From Bacteroidales bacterium (GTDB lineage: Bacteria; Bacteroidota; Bacteroidia; Bacteroidales; UBA4417), in the NCBI GenBank assembly GCA_016707705.1, contig JADJHD010000020.1:1-64000 (forward strand): a stretch of DNA of 64,000 bases, in the 5' to 3' direction. The notes below the pieces were generated by a model, which was not told the DNA's origin, ran no database searches, and was given only the letters and a program-made list of their open reading frames with translations. The position numbers and the translations under genes are program-made. Below are positions 17,308 through 25,292 of the stretch, in pieces. How positions within the stretch are numbered: position 1 is the first letter of the stretch; every line of letters begins with the position of its first letter.

Positions 17308-19216
17308 ATGGGAAAAATAATTGGAATCGATTTAGGAACTACCAACTCCTGTGTTGCCGTAATGGAAGGTAATGAACCGGTAGTTATCCCCAACAGCGAA
17401 GGAAGGCGCACCACCCCTTCAGTAGTAGCATTTACAGAAAACGGTGAAAGAAAAGTTGGTGACCCAGCAAAACGTCAGGCCATCACCAATCCACACAAAA
17501 CCATATTCTCCATCAAGCGTTTCATGGGTGAAACCTTCGACCGCGTTTCCAGTAGAAACCGGAAGGGTACCATATACTGTAGTTAAGGGCGACAACAATA
17601 CCCCCAGGGTAAAAATTGACGACAGAAATTACACTCCCCAGGAAATTTCAGCCATGGTACTTCAGAAAATGAAGAAGACCGCTGAAGATTATCTTGGTCA
17701 AACAGTTACAGAAGCAGTTATTACCGTTCCCGCCTATTTCAGCGATTCGCAGAGGCAGGCCACAAAGGAAGCCGGTGAAATTGCTGGTCTAACAGTAAGA
17801 AGAATTATCAACGAACCTACAGCAGCTGCTCTTGCATATGGTCTGGACAAAAAACACCAGGATATCAAGGTAGCAGTTTATGATCTTGGAGGAGGCACAT
17901 TTGATATCTCCATCCTTGAATTGGGGGAAGGTGTCTTTGAAGTAAAATCCACAAATGGAAACACTCACCTGGGAGGTGACGATTTTGACCAGCGCATCAT
18001 CGACTGGCTTGCAACTGAATTCAAGAAGGATGAAGGCATTGACCTCAAGAAGGATGCAATGGCCCTTCAGCGTCTGAAGGAAGCTGCTGAAAAAGCAAAG
18101 ATTGAGCTTTCCAGTTCATCTTCAACTGAAATCAACCTGCCTTACATCATGCCGGTTGACGGTATACCAAAGCATCTTGTCCGCACTCTTACCAGGGCAA
18201 AATTCGAGCAATTGATTGATGATCTGGTTCGTTCAACCATTGAACCATGTCGTAATGCAATGCGTGATGCTGGCATGTCGCCATCTGACATCAATGAAGT
18301 TATTCTTGTTGGAGGTTCAACCCGTATTCCAATCATCCAGAAGACTGTTGAAGATTTCTTCGGAAAGGTTCCTTCCAAGGGTGTAAATCCAGATGAAGTT
18401 GTTGCAGTAGGTGCAGCAATTCAGGGTGGAGTTCTCACCGGAGAAGTAAAGGATGTTCTTCTGCTTGATGTCACCCCGCTTTCACTGGGTATTGAAACCC
18501 TCGGCGGAGTAATGACCAAACTGATTGAATCCAATACTACCATTCCAACCAAGAAATCTGAGACTTTCTCTACTGCCTCCGACAATCAGCCATCAGTTGA
18601 AATCCATATTCTGCAGGGTGAAAGGCCAATGGCTAACGGAAACAAGAGCATAGGCAGGTTCCATCTCGATGGAATTCCACCTGCACCACGCGGAATCCCA
18701 CAAATTGAAGTAACATTCGACATTGATGCCAACGGTATGCTTCATGTTTCTGCTAAGGACAAGGGGACCGGAAAAATGCAGCAGATCAGAATTGAAGCTT
18801 CTTCAGGATTAACCGACGCAGAAATCAAAAAAATGAAGGAAGAGGCAGAAATGAATGCTGAATCCGACCGCAAGATGAAAGAAGAAGTTGAAAAGATCAA
18901 CAGCGCTGATGCTCTGATCTTCCAAACTGAAAAGCAGCTGAAGGAGTTTGGTGATAAGTTGCCTGCAGATAAGAAAGCACCGATTGAGTCAGCTCTGATA
19001 GAACTGAAGGATGCTCATACCAACCGTAACCTGTCTGCAATTGATGCAGCCATGGCTTCACTGAATGCTGCATGGCAGGCTGCCAGTGAAGAAATGTACA
19101 AGGCATCACAGGAGGGCGGAGCTCAGGGAAATGCTGAACAACCACAAGGCGAGCCTCAAGGTGGCAAATCACCTGATCAGGAAGTAACTGATGTTGACTT
19201 TGAAGAAGTAAAGTAA
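17308..19216 (+). CDS. dnaK: Molecular chaperone DnaK (Hsp70), with an apparent one-base frameshift
   Basis: Hsp70 chaperone: an ATP-driven client-binding protein. The N-terminal frame starts MGKIIGIDLGTTNSC, with the phosphate-1 loop, and runs to RFMGETFDRVS, then leaves the true frame and stops at 17586. The protein resumes in the next frame at VETGRVPYTVVKGDNNTP and continues to the acidic C-terminal end DVDFEEVK. Removing one C from the CC pair at 17549-17550 restores the normal FDRVS-VETGRVPY junction and about 635 residues, the usual family length. Nucleotide-binding motifs (AVYDLGGGTFDISIL, EVILVGGSTRIP) and the substrate-binding domain (VTPLSLGIETLGG) are intact. Since dnaK is highly conserved and important, a sequence error is more likely than a real mutation. 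A strong terminator follows. Confidence 0.95.
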
Positions 19217-19262
19217 TCTGAACCCTGATTTTAGAATCAGTTCGCACTATACTTTAATGATT

Positions 19263-19292
19263 GAAAATGCGGCCTGAACAGGCCGCATTTTC
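19263..19292 (+). terminator. Rho-independent terminator after dnaK
   Basis: A perfect 13-bp stem (19263-19275 with 19280-19292) encloses a four-base loop, with GCGGCCT pairing with AGGCCGC and flanking A/T pairs, followed by a T-rich tail. It lies 46 bases after the dnaK stop codon. Confidence 0.9.
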
Positions 19293-19397
19293 TTTATATT
19301 TTGTTGATAAATAAGTCTCTCAAAATGACTGAGCAGCAGTAATATTTGCAATATTTGCACCTCTCAAAATGAAACCCAAATTTTAACACAATACATC

Positions 19398-21224
19398 ATG
19401 AAAAAAATTCTACCATTACTTTTCCTGTTTCTTGCCATCACTTGGGGCCGTAGTGTTTCAGCCCAGGCCTATTCATTTGTTGCAGGTCAGTTAACCTATA
19501 CTGAAACCTTCGATGCAATGGGCTCAGCTGGCACCAACTTCCTTCCGGGATGGACCGGAATTCGCTTTGCAGGTACCGGAACTGTCGGAGCTGTTCTGAC
19601 CATGGCAGTAACCGATGGTTCTGCAACCTCCGGAAATGTTTACAATGTAGGAGCCAGCGCCTCCGAAGAACGCGCTTTTGGCACATTGGGATCAGGCACA
19701 ACTGTTCCTCAGTTTGGAGCTTCATTCTTTAACAACACAGGTTCAGGCATCGTTCAGGTTAGCCTCACCGGAGTTATGGAGCAATGGCGTTCAGGCTCAA
19801 ATGCTACTGCTAACGAAACTGTTATTTTTGAATACAGTCTGGATGCAACTGATCTCACAACCGGCACCTGGGCTCCCCTTACCACCTTTGACCTTGTTGA
19901 AAAACTCACCGGATCAGCAACAGCTGCCGCAGTTGATGGAAACCTTACAGAAAACAAGACAGCCATCTCAGGCACAATTGCAAGCATCAGCTGGGCTCCG
20001 GGTGCAAGCATGTGGATTCGCTGGACTGATGCCAATGACTTTGGCTCAGATGCTATCCTTGCCATTGATGATTTCAATATGACAGTTACCACTGGTACTG
20101 TAGTTACAAAACCTGAACCAACCAATTATCCTACCGTTCTGAGTGGTCATGGTCCCGGATTGAACATTAATACTACATGGACTGATGCTACAGGGGCACA
20201 ACTTCCTGATGGATATCTGGTTAAGATCTCCTCAACTGACAATATCACCACTCCTGTTGACGGAACCTACACAAATGACGAATTGGATCTGTCAGATGGC
20301 AAAGCCTCCAAGAATGTGCTGCAGGGAGTTCAGCAATACAGCTTCAACGGTTTATCAGAAGGAACCACCTATTACATTAAAATATTCCCTTACACCAATG
20401 GAGGATCATTGGTTGATTACAAGACTGATGGCACTATCCCTTCAGTTTCTGCGAAAACACAGGTTATTCTCAATCGCCAGAATTTTGAAACCAGTCTTAC
20501 CCCCTGGACTCAGTTCAGTTCTGCTGGTGAACAGACATGGGTAGTTGACAGTATTCATGGTATTGATGGCACCCGTTGCATTAAGATGACCGGATTTGTT
20601 GATACAACTTCAACCATTGCCAATAATGACTGGCTGATTTCTCCCTCCATTTCAATCCCCGGCGGTAGTGAACCAGTTATTGAATTTGTTAGTGCAATGA
20701 AATTTGGTACCGGCATCGAAGGTATCGAGATCTTTGCATCCAACGATTATGAAGGTGGAGATCCTGAAACAAACGGTTCATGGACCGATTTGACTGATCA
20801 GGCTGTCTTCTCCGCAGGAAACTGGGCATGGCAAAATTCAGGCTTTGTAGATCTGTCAGCATTCACCGGAATCAATTTCCACATTGCCTTCAGGTACACC
20901 TGCGGCACAGCCAATGCACCTACCTGGGAGCTTGACAATATTGTCCTGACCAATAATACTGGTGTAGGAATGAAGGAGAATACAATCAGCAGGAATACCA
21001 GCATTGGACCAAATCCTTGCAGCGACTGGTTTAGCATCCAGAGCAAGCAAACAAGCAACTGGAATGTAAATGTTTATAATGTAGTTGGCAAACTGGTTCT
21101 TTCAACCAAAGCAACTTCATCCGAACATATATCAGTATCAGGACTGTCCACAGGACTCTATTCTGTAATCCTTACCAATCCTGCAAATCATATTCAGGAA
21201 ACGCATAAACTTATTGTTGAATAA
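19398..21224 (+). CDS. Secreted T9SS protein with choice-of-anchor J-like domain
   Basis: A 608-residue secreted protein. It has a signal peptide (MKKILPLLFLFLAITWGRSVSA), an N-terminal beta-rich domain containing a YTETFDAMGSAGTNFLPGW-type opening, a fibronectin-like middle part (residues about 235-350), a choice-of-anchor-J-type jelly-roll domain starting RQNFETSLTPW and including NDWLISPSISIPGG and WELDNIVLTN, and a C-terminal T9SS type A sorting domain ending HKLIVE. It is expected at the cell surface or secreted. No catalytic residues are recognised. A terminator follows the gene, and it stands alone between two terminators, so it is a separate transcription unit. Confidence 0.85.
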   Translation: MKKILPLLFLFLAITWGRSVSAQAYSFVAGQLTYTETFDAMGSAGTNFLPGWTGIRFAGTGTVGAVLTMAVTDGSATSGNVYNVGASASEERAFGTLGSGTTVPQFGASFFNNTGSGIVQVSLTGVMEQWRSGSNATANETVIFEYSLDATDLTTGTWAPLTTFDLVEKLTGSATAAAVDGNLTENKTAISGTIASISWAPGASMWIRWTDANDFGSDAILAIDDFNMTVTTGTVVTKPEPTNYPTVLSGHGPGLNINTTWTDATGAQLPDGYLVKISSTDNITTPVDGTYTNDELDLSDGKASKNVLQGVQQYSFNGLSEGTTYYIKIFPYTNGGSLVDYKTDGTIPSVSAKTQVILNRQNFETSLTPWTQFSSAGEQTWVVDSIHGIDGTRCIKMTGFVDTTSTIANNDWLISPSISIPGGSEPVIEFVSAMKFGTGIEGIEIFASNDYEGGDPETNGSWTDLTDQAVFSAGNWAWQNSGFVDLSAFTGINFHIAFRYTCGTANAPTWELDNIVLTNNTGVGMKENTISRNTSIGPNPCSDWFSIQSKQTSNWNVNVYNVVGKLVLSTKATSSEHISVSGLSTGLYSVILTNPANHIQETHKLIVE

Positions 21225-21247
21225 TTTCAGCAACTAAATTCAGAAAG

Positions 21248-21274
21248 AGCAGCCCCTAAAGGCTGCTTTTTTTG
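21248..21274 (+). terminator. Rho-independent terminator
   Basis: A 7-bp stem AGCAGCC/GGCTGCT (21248-21254 with 21261-21267) with a six-base loop is followed by a run of T. It lies just after the T9SS gene. Confidence 0.85.
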
Positions 21275-21333
21275 TTTAATCATACTAATCCCTGCATTTA
21301 ATTGTTATAATTTTGAAGTATCAAAGGCTCGTC

Positions 21334-22965
21334 ATGAAAAGAACCACTCTCATAATAATTGTAAACCTGTTTTTTCTAGCTCTTGCATGGAGTCAATCCG
21401 GACAGCCACTCAGAGTTGAAATCCCGGTTCGTTCAGGGTCGAATCCATTTAATTATATTCCTTTTGGCGATAAAGGACTATGCCTGTTCTATCCCACCAT
21501 CAATGATGCAGGTAAGGATAGTGTAAGCTGGTCTTTTGTTATGCTCGACAGAAACCTTAAGGAACAATGGAGAAAACTACTTCCTATACAGGAAGATGTG
21601 AATTACTTGCAGGGATTAAGCAGAAATGGAGCAATCTACCTTCTTTTTCACGATACAAGGAAGAATGCTGAAGAGAATATCCATGTCTTCTTCATCTATC
21701 CCGATAAGCAAATCATCACTGAACACAGAAGTGCAATTCCTGAAAAAGCTGATATTGTCGACTTTGATATCCTTAACGACAATGCACTCATTGGCTATAA
21801 CCTCCGCAAGGGTACTCCCGGAATCCTGGGCTTCTCCCTTGTTAATGGTGAAAAAAGGAATTTCACCATCGATGACAAGGATGACGCTCTGCTACTGGAC
21901 ATTTTCGCCGACACTACCTATAAAGATGTTTATACTGTTTACAAGGTACAGCCCTCTTCAAGCAAAAACCTTCTTAAACTCAATCAGTACAATAGCTCTT
22001 CAGCGCTCAGGAGAACAATAAACTTCTCCAATTTGCAGGAAAGAAGAATTCTGAATTCTGCACAGTTTGTTTCAACCGCAGAGGGGAAAGGCATCATTTC
22101 CGGAACTTACGGTCCAGGGAACAGGAGCAAGAGAAACTATGACTACTACAATGACTATTACAATTATTACTATTACAATTCCTTCTACCGCAGGCAGATG
22201 AATCAGGATGCCAATCGTGACAATACCCCTGTTTCCGATGGTTACTTTGTCGCTACTGTGGGAAGCACCGAAACAGGGAATATTCAGTATTTCAACTTCA
22301 TTGATTTCAACAATGCACAGAAATACATGAATGATCCTGAGGCCTTGCGTACAAAACGCAAATCGGACATTAAAAAAGGGAATGACGAAAAGGCAGGGGA
22401 TTCTGATAAAAACTATTCCCTTGAATACCATCTGATAAGCCATCCCGTTGAGGTGGACAATGGAAGCTACATTTTGCTTTCAGAGGCTTATGTCCCGGAA
22501 TATCACACCATGACACAAATGGTATACGATTATTACGGAAGAGCCATACCTTCCACATATTCCGTTTTTGATGGATACAGGTACACCAATGCATTCATAG
22601 CTGCCTTCGACAGTGCCGGGAACATGAAATGGAATAATGGGATGGAGATGCGGGGAATCCTGACCAATTACCTGAACAGGAAAATGAACTTCTATTCTGA
22701 TAGTTCAGAAATGCTGCTATTCTACAATGCCAATCACAAATTGGGATATAAGGCTATCAAAGGATCTGAAATCATTGAGAATACGAACTTCACTCCTATT
22801 GCGCCAAAACGTACTACCGACCAGTTCATGAGCGAATATCTGGGTACCGCTGAACATTGGTATGGCAATTACTTCCTGATGAGTGGTTATGTAACACTCA
22901 GGAATAGCACCATGGATGAAAGCAAAAGGAATGTATTCTATCTTAACAAGATGGAATTCAAATAG
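21334..22965 (+). CDS. Secreted protein of unknown function with a tyrosine-rich tract
   Basis: About 543 residues starting at ATG 21334 (MKRTTLIIIVNLFFLALAWSQ is a clear signal peptide; the frame also has an ATG-less opening at 21313). I do not recognise a named domain. The protein alternates short beta-like segments and aspartate-rich turns, such as LNDNALIGYNL and YVATVG-like repeats, suggesting a beta-propeller-like fold. An unusual low-complexity tract near residue 270 is dominated by Y, N and D (DYYNDYYNYYYYNSFYRR). There is no T9SS sorting domain. It is probably periplasmic or outer-membrane associated. It converges with the OmpA gene with a 17-base gap. Confidence 0.65.
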   Translation: MKRTTLIIIVNLFFLALAWSQSGQPLRVEIPVRSGSNPFNYIPFGDKGLCLFYPTINDAGKDSVSWSFVMLDRNLKEQWRKLLPIQEDVNYLQGLSRNGAIYLLFHDTRKNAEENIHVFFIYPDKQIITEHRSAIPEKADIVDFDILNDNALIGYNLRKGTPGILGFSLVNGEKRNFTIDDKDDALLLDIFADTTYKDVYTVYKVQPSSSKNLLKLNQYNSSSALRRTINFSNLQERRILNSAQFVSTAEGKGIISGTYGPGNRSKRNYDYYNDYYNYYYYNSFYRRQMNQDANRDNTPVSDGYFVATVGSTETGNIQYFNFIDFNNAQKYMNDPEALRTKRKSDIKKGNDEKAGDSDKNYSLEYHLISHPVEVDNGSYILLSEAYVPEYHTMTQMVYDYYGRAIPSTYSVFDGYRYTNAFIAAFDSAGNMKWNNGMEMRGILTNYLNRKMNFYSDSSEMLLFYNANHKLGYKAIKGSEIIENTNFTPIAPKRTTDQFMSEYLGTAEHWYGNYFLMSGYVTLRNSTMDESKRNVFYLNKMEFK

Positions 22966-22982
22966 AAAACCTTACTGTATTC

Positions 22983-24482
22983 TTATTTGATTGACTTAAT
23001 CTCAACTCTCCTGTTGAGTGTCATTCCAGCAGCTGTTGAATTGTCGGCAGCTGGCTTGGTTTCACCAAAGAAAGCTTTAACAATCCGGCTCTTATCAATT
23101 CCCCTGTCGGTGAAGAACTTGATAACATAGTCAGCACGTTTTTCTGACAGTTGCATATTGTAGTTCTTGCTTTCCCTTGAATCTGTATGTCCTTCTACAG
23201 AAATGCGAATTCCGGGATTATCCTTAAGAGTTTCAGATATCTTGTTTAGTAACTGGTTATAGGAGGCAATCACTATTGCGTTATCGGTATTAAAGTACAC
23301 AACTTCATTAACCAAAACCTTTTCTTCAACCGGACAACCATTATTTGCCAGTGAACCAGCAACTTCAGGACATTTATCCAGGTAATCAGCTACACCATCA
23401 CCATCCTTGTCAGGGCAACCTTCGAGGGCTGTAAGTCCAGCAATATCAGGACACTTATCTTGCTTATCAGCAATTCCATCTCCATCCTTGTCAGGACAAC
23501 CATTAAGTTCCTTTTTACCGGAAACATCAGGGCATTTATCGTCTTTATCAGCAATACCATCACGGTCCTGATCGGGACAACCCTTCATATCCTTATTTCC
23601 GGATGCATCCGGACAAGCATCATCCTTATCGGGAATACCGTCGCCATCTTTATCAGGACAGCCTTTAAACTCTACTTTACCAGCAACTTCCTGACAATCA
23701 TCCTGGTCATCAGCTACTCCATCATTATCCTTGTCGGGACAACCAGCCAATTCAACCTTACCGGCACGATCAGGGCAATAATCTTCCTTATCCTTAACAC
23801 CATCACCGTCAGTATCCTTAGGTCCTCCGAATTTGAAATTCACTCCAAAAGAAGCATAACTGTACTGATCCCTGGATTTGGAGGCTGCAAAGAAATCAAG
23901 CTTTTCATCACTGAAGGTGATCCTGTCACCATACTCAATATTTAATCCAAGTTTTTTGCTTATCTTGAATTCCAGTCCGGCTCCTACCGGCACTATAGGA
24001 CCATTTTGCCTGCTCCCACTGTTGTTGAGTTCTACTTCAGTGTCCAGATTTTCAGTAACAGAAGTAAAGGATGTGATTCCGAAACCAGTGAAGATGTAAA
24101 GATTGACAAAACGGTTGGGATTATACTTCCCAAAAAGTTCATTGATATTTATAGTTGGCTGTAAGCTGGCATCCCAAAGATCAGTTGAAAGCTTGATAGC
24201 TTTATCCTTATGTTCACTGTAAAGAGATCCGGTGAAGAATTGGCCTCTAACACCAAAAACAGGACTGAACTGGTAGCCGAGTGCTCCACCAAATCCTGGT
24301 TTGAATTTGCTGTTAAACAGATTATCTTTATTCAGGTCACCAAAATACTGGGTAATTCCACCATTGATCTGGACATTCCAATGACCAAGAAATATAGGAG
24401 CCTGAACGGTTTCCTGAGCTATTGACTTAACTGAAAAGAATCCACAAAGGATAATCAAAACCAACAAATACCTCGATTTCAT
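22983..24482 (-). CDS. OmpA family protein with thrombospondin type 3 repeats
   Basis: A 499-residue outer-membrane protein. It has a signal peptide (residues 1-22), an N-terminal outer-membrane beta-barrel of about 190 residues, then about six thrombospondin type 3 repeats (residues about 215-385) of the form DxDGDGxxDxxDxCPDxxG that should bind calcium, and a C-terminal OmpA peptidoglycan-binding domain with ISVEGHTDSRESKNYNMQLS. Such proteins link the outer membrane to the cell wall and keep the envelope stable. It is transcribed alone, with a TATATTTG -7 box about 70 bases upstream. Confidence 0.93.
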   Translation of the reverse strand: MKSRYLLVLIILCGFFSVKSIAQETVQAPIFLGHWNVQINGGITQYFGDLNKDNLFNSKFKPGFGGALGYQFSPVFGVRGQFFTGSLYSEHKDKAIKLSTDLWDASLQPTININELFGKYNPNRFVNLYIFTGFGITSFTSVTENLDTEVELNNSGSRQNGPIVPVGAGLEFKISKKLGLNIEYGDRITFSDEKLDFFAASKSRDQYSYASFGVNFKFGGPKDTDGDGVKDKEDYCPDRAGKVELAGCPDKDNDGVADDQDDCQEVAGKVEFKGCPDKDGDGIPDKDDACPDASGNKDMKGCPDQDRDGIADKDDKCPDVSGKKELNGCPDKDGDGIADKQDKCPDIAGLTALEGCPDKDGDGVADYLDKCPEVAGSLANNGCPVEEKVLVNEVVYFNTDNAIVIASYNQLLNKISETLKDNPGIRISVEGHTDSRESKNYNMQLSEKRADYVIKFFTDRGIDKSRIVKAFFGETKPAADNSTAAGMTLNRRVEIKSIK

Positions 24483-24550
24483 AACTATCGTTTTAGTTAA
24501 TACAGAAGAAGATTGTGCACAAAATCTTAAGCAGATTTCACACCTTTATG

Positions 24551-24558
24551 CAAATATA
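24551..24558 (-). promoter_or_regulatory. -7 box of the OmpA gene (TATATTTG)
   Basis: On the minus strand the sequence reads TATATTTG, a perfect TAnnTTTG match about 70 bases upstream of the OmpA start codon. A TTG occurs upstream on the same strand at short spacing (about 14 bases). Confidence 0.5.
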
Positions 24559-24636
24559 AACTAAAATGTGGACAATTCGCAGATTTGACCGCAGATCTGC
24601 CTGAAAGAGATGAGGAAAGATACCATTTCCCAAAGG

Positions 24637-25185
24637 CTATTTAGCCCTCATTTCATGATTTAATGACTTCAGATAGAAATCCCAGATCACAATCCCGGCA
24701 GTTACTGATACATTCATTGAATGCTTTGTCCCGAATTGTGGAATTTCAATGCAGGCATCAACCTGAGCCATAACTTCATCGCCTACACCCATGACTTCAT
24801 TCCCAAAGATTAATGCAATTTTCTGTCCTTCAGCAGGTTGAAAATTGTTCAATGGAATACTTCCAGCAGCTTGTTCAACAGCGACTATCAGATAGGATTC
24901 TGTTTTAAGTTTTTTAATAGCTGCAAGAATATCCTCTTCATACTCCCATGTCATTGACTCAGTTGAGCCTAAAGCCGTTTTCTGAATTTCACGGTTTGGC
25001 GGAGTTGCAGTGATGCCGCAGAGTACAATTTTCTCAAGCCTGAAAGCATCAGAAGTCCTGAAAATAGAGCCAATATTATGCTGCGACCGAATGTTATCAA
25101 GAATAATTATGAGAGGACTTTTGTCTGAATCCCTGAAAGCATCCACGCTTAAGCGATTCAGTTCATCCATCTGCAGTTTTCGCAT
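24637..25185 (-). CDS. SpoU/TrmH family RNA 2'-O-methyltransferase
   Basis: A 182-residue SPOUT-class methyltransferase. The three family motifs are visible: motif 1 as NIRSQHNIGSIFRTSDAF, motif 2 as ALIFGNEVMGV, and motif 3 as IEIPQFGTKHSMNVSVTAGIV, which forms the trefoil-knot SAM site. There is no N-terminal RNA-binding extension, so it is the short TrmL/TrmH-like form. The target may be tRNA or rRNA ribose and is not determined. It is divergent from mutS, with separate -7 boxes for the two genes in the gap of about 107 bases. Confidence 0.92.
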   Translation of the reverse strand: MRKLQMDELNRLSVDAFRDSDKSPLIIILDNIRSQHNIGSIFRTSDAFRLEKIVLCGITATPPNREIQKTALGSTESMTWEYEEDILAAIKKLKTESYLIVAVEQAAGSIPLNNFQPAEGQKIALIFGNEVMGVGDEVMAQVDACIEIPQFGTKHSMNVSVTAGIVIWDFYLKSLNHEMRAK

Positions 25186-25204
25186 AAAGAATTATTTGAG
25201 TGTG

Positions 25205-25212
25205 CAAAGGTA
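25205..25212 (-). promoter_or_regulatory. -7 box of the SpoU methyltransferase gene
   Basis: On the minus strand this reads TACCTTTG (TAnnTTTG), 20 bases upstream of the start codon. Confidence 0.45.
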
Positions 25213-25262
25213 AAAATTATCAACAGCACGGGGTAGAAGGACTGAGGATCGGCAGATAATTC

Positions 25263-25270
25263 TAAATTTG
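25263..25270 (+). promoter_or_regulatory. -7 box of mutS (TAAATTTG)
   Basis: TAAATTTG matches TAnnTTTG 22 bases upstream of the mutS GTG start codon. This supports the GTG as the true start. Confidence 0.5.
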
Positions 25271-25292
25271 TGAATCAGATACTCAAACAGAA

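Noticed and set aside
23460..23945. A 161-residue plus-strand frame opposite the OmpA gene
   Set aside because: It mirrors the repeated calcium-binding DxDGDG codons of the thrombospondin repeats. The apparent hydrophobic repeats are an artefact of that repetition.
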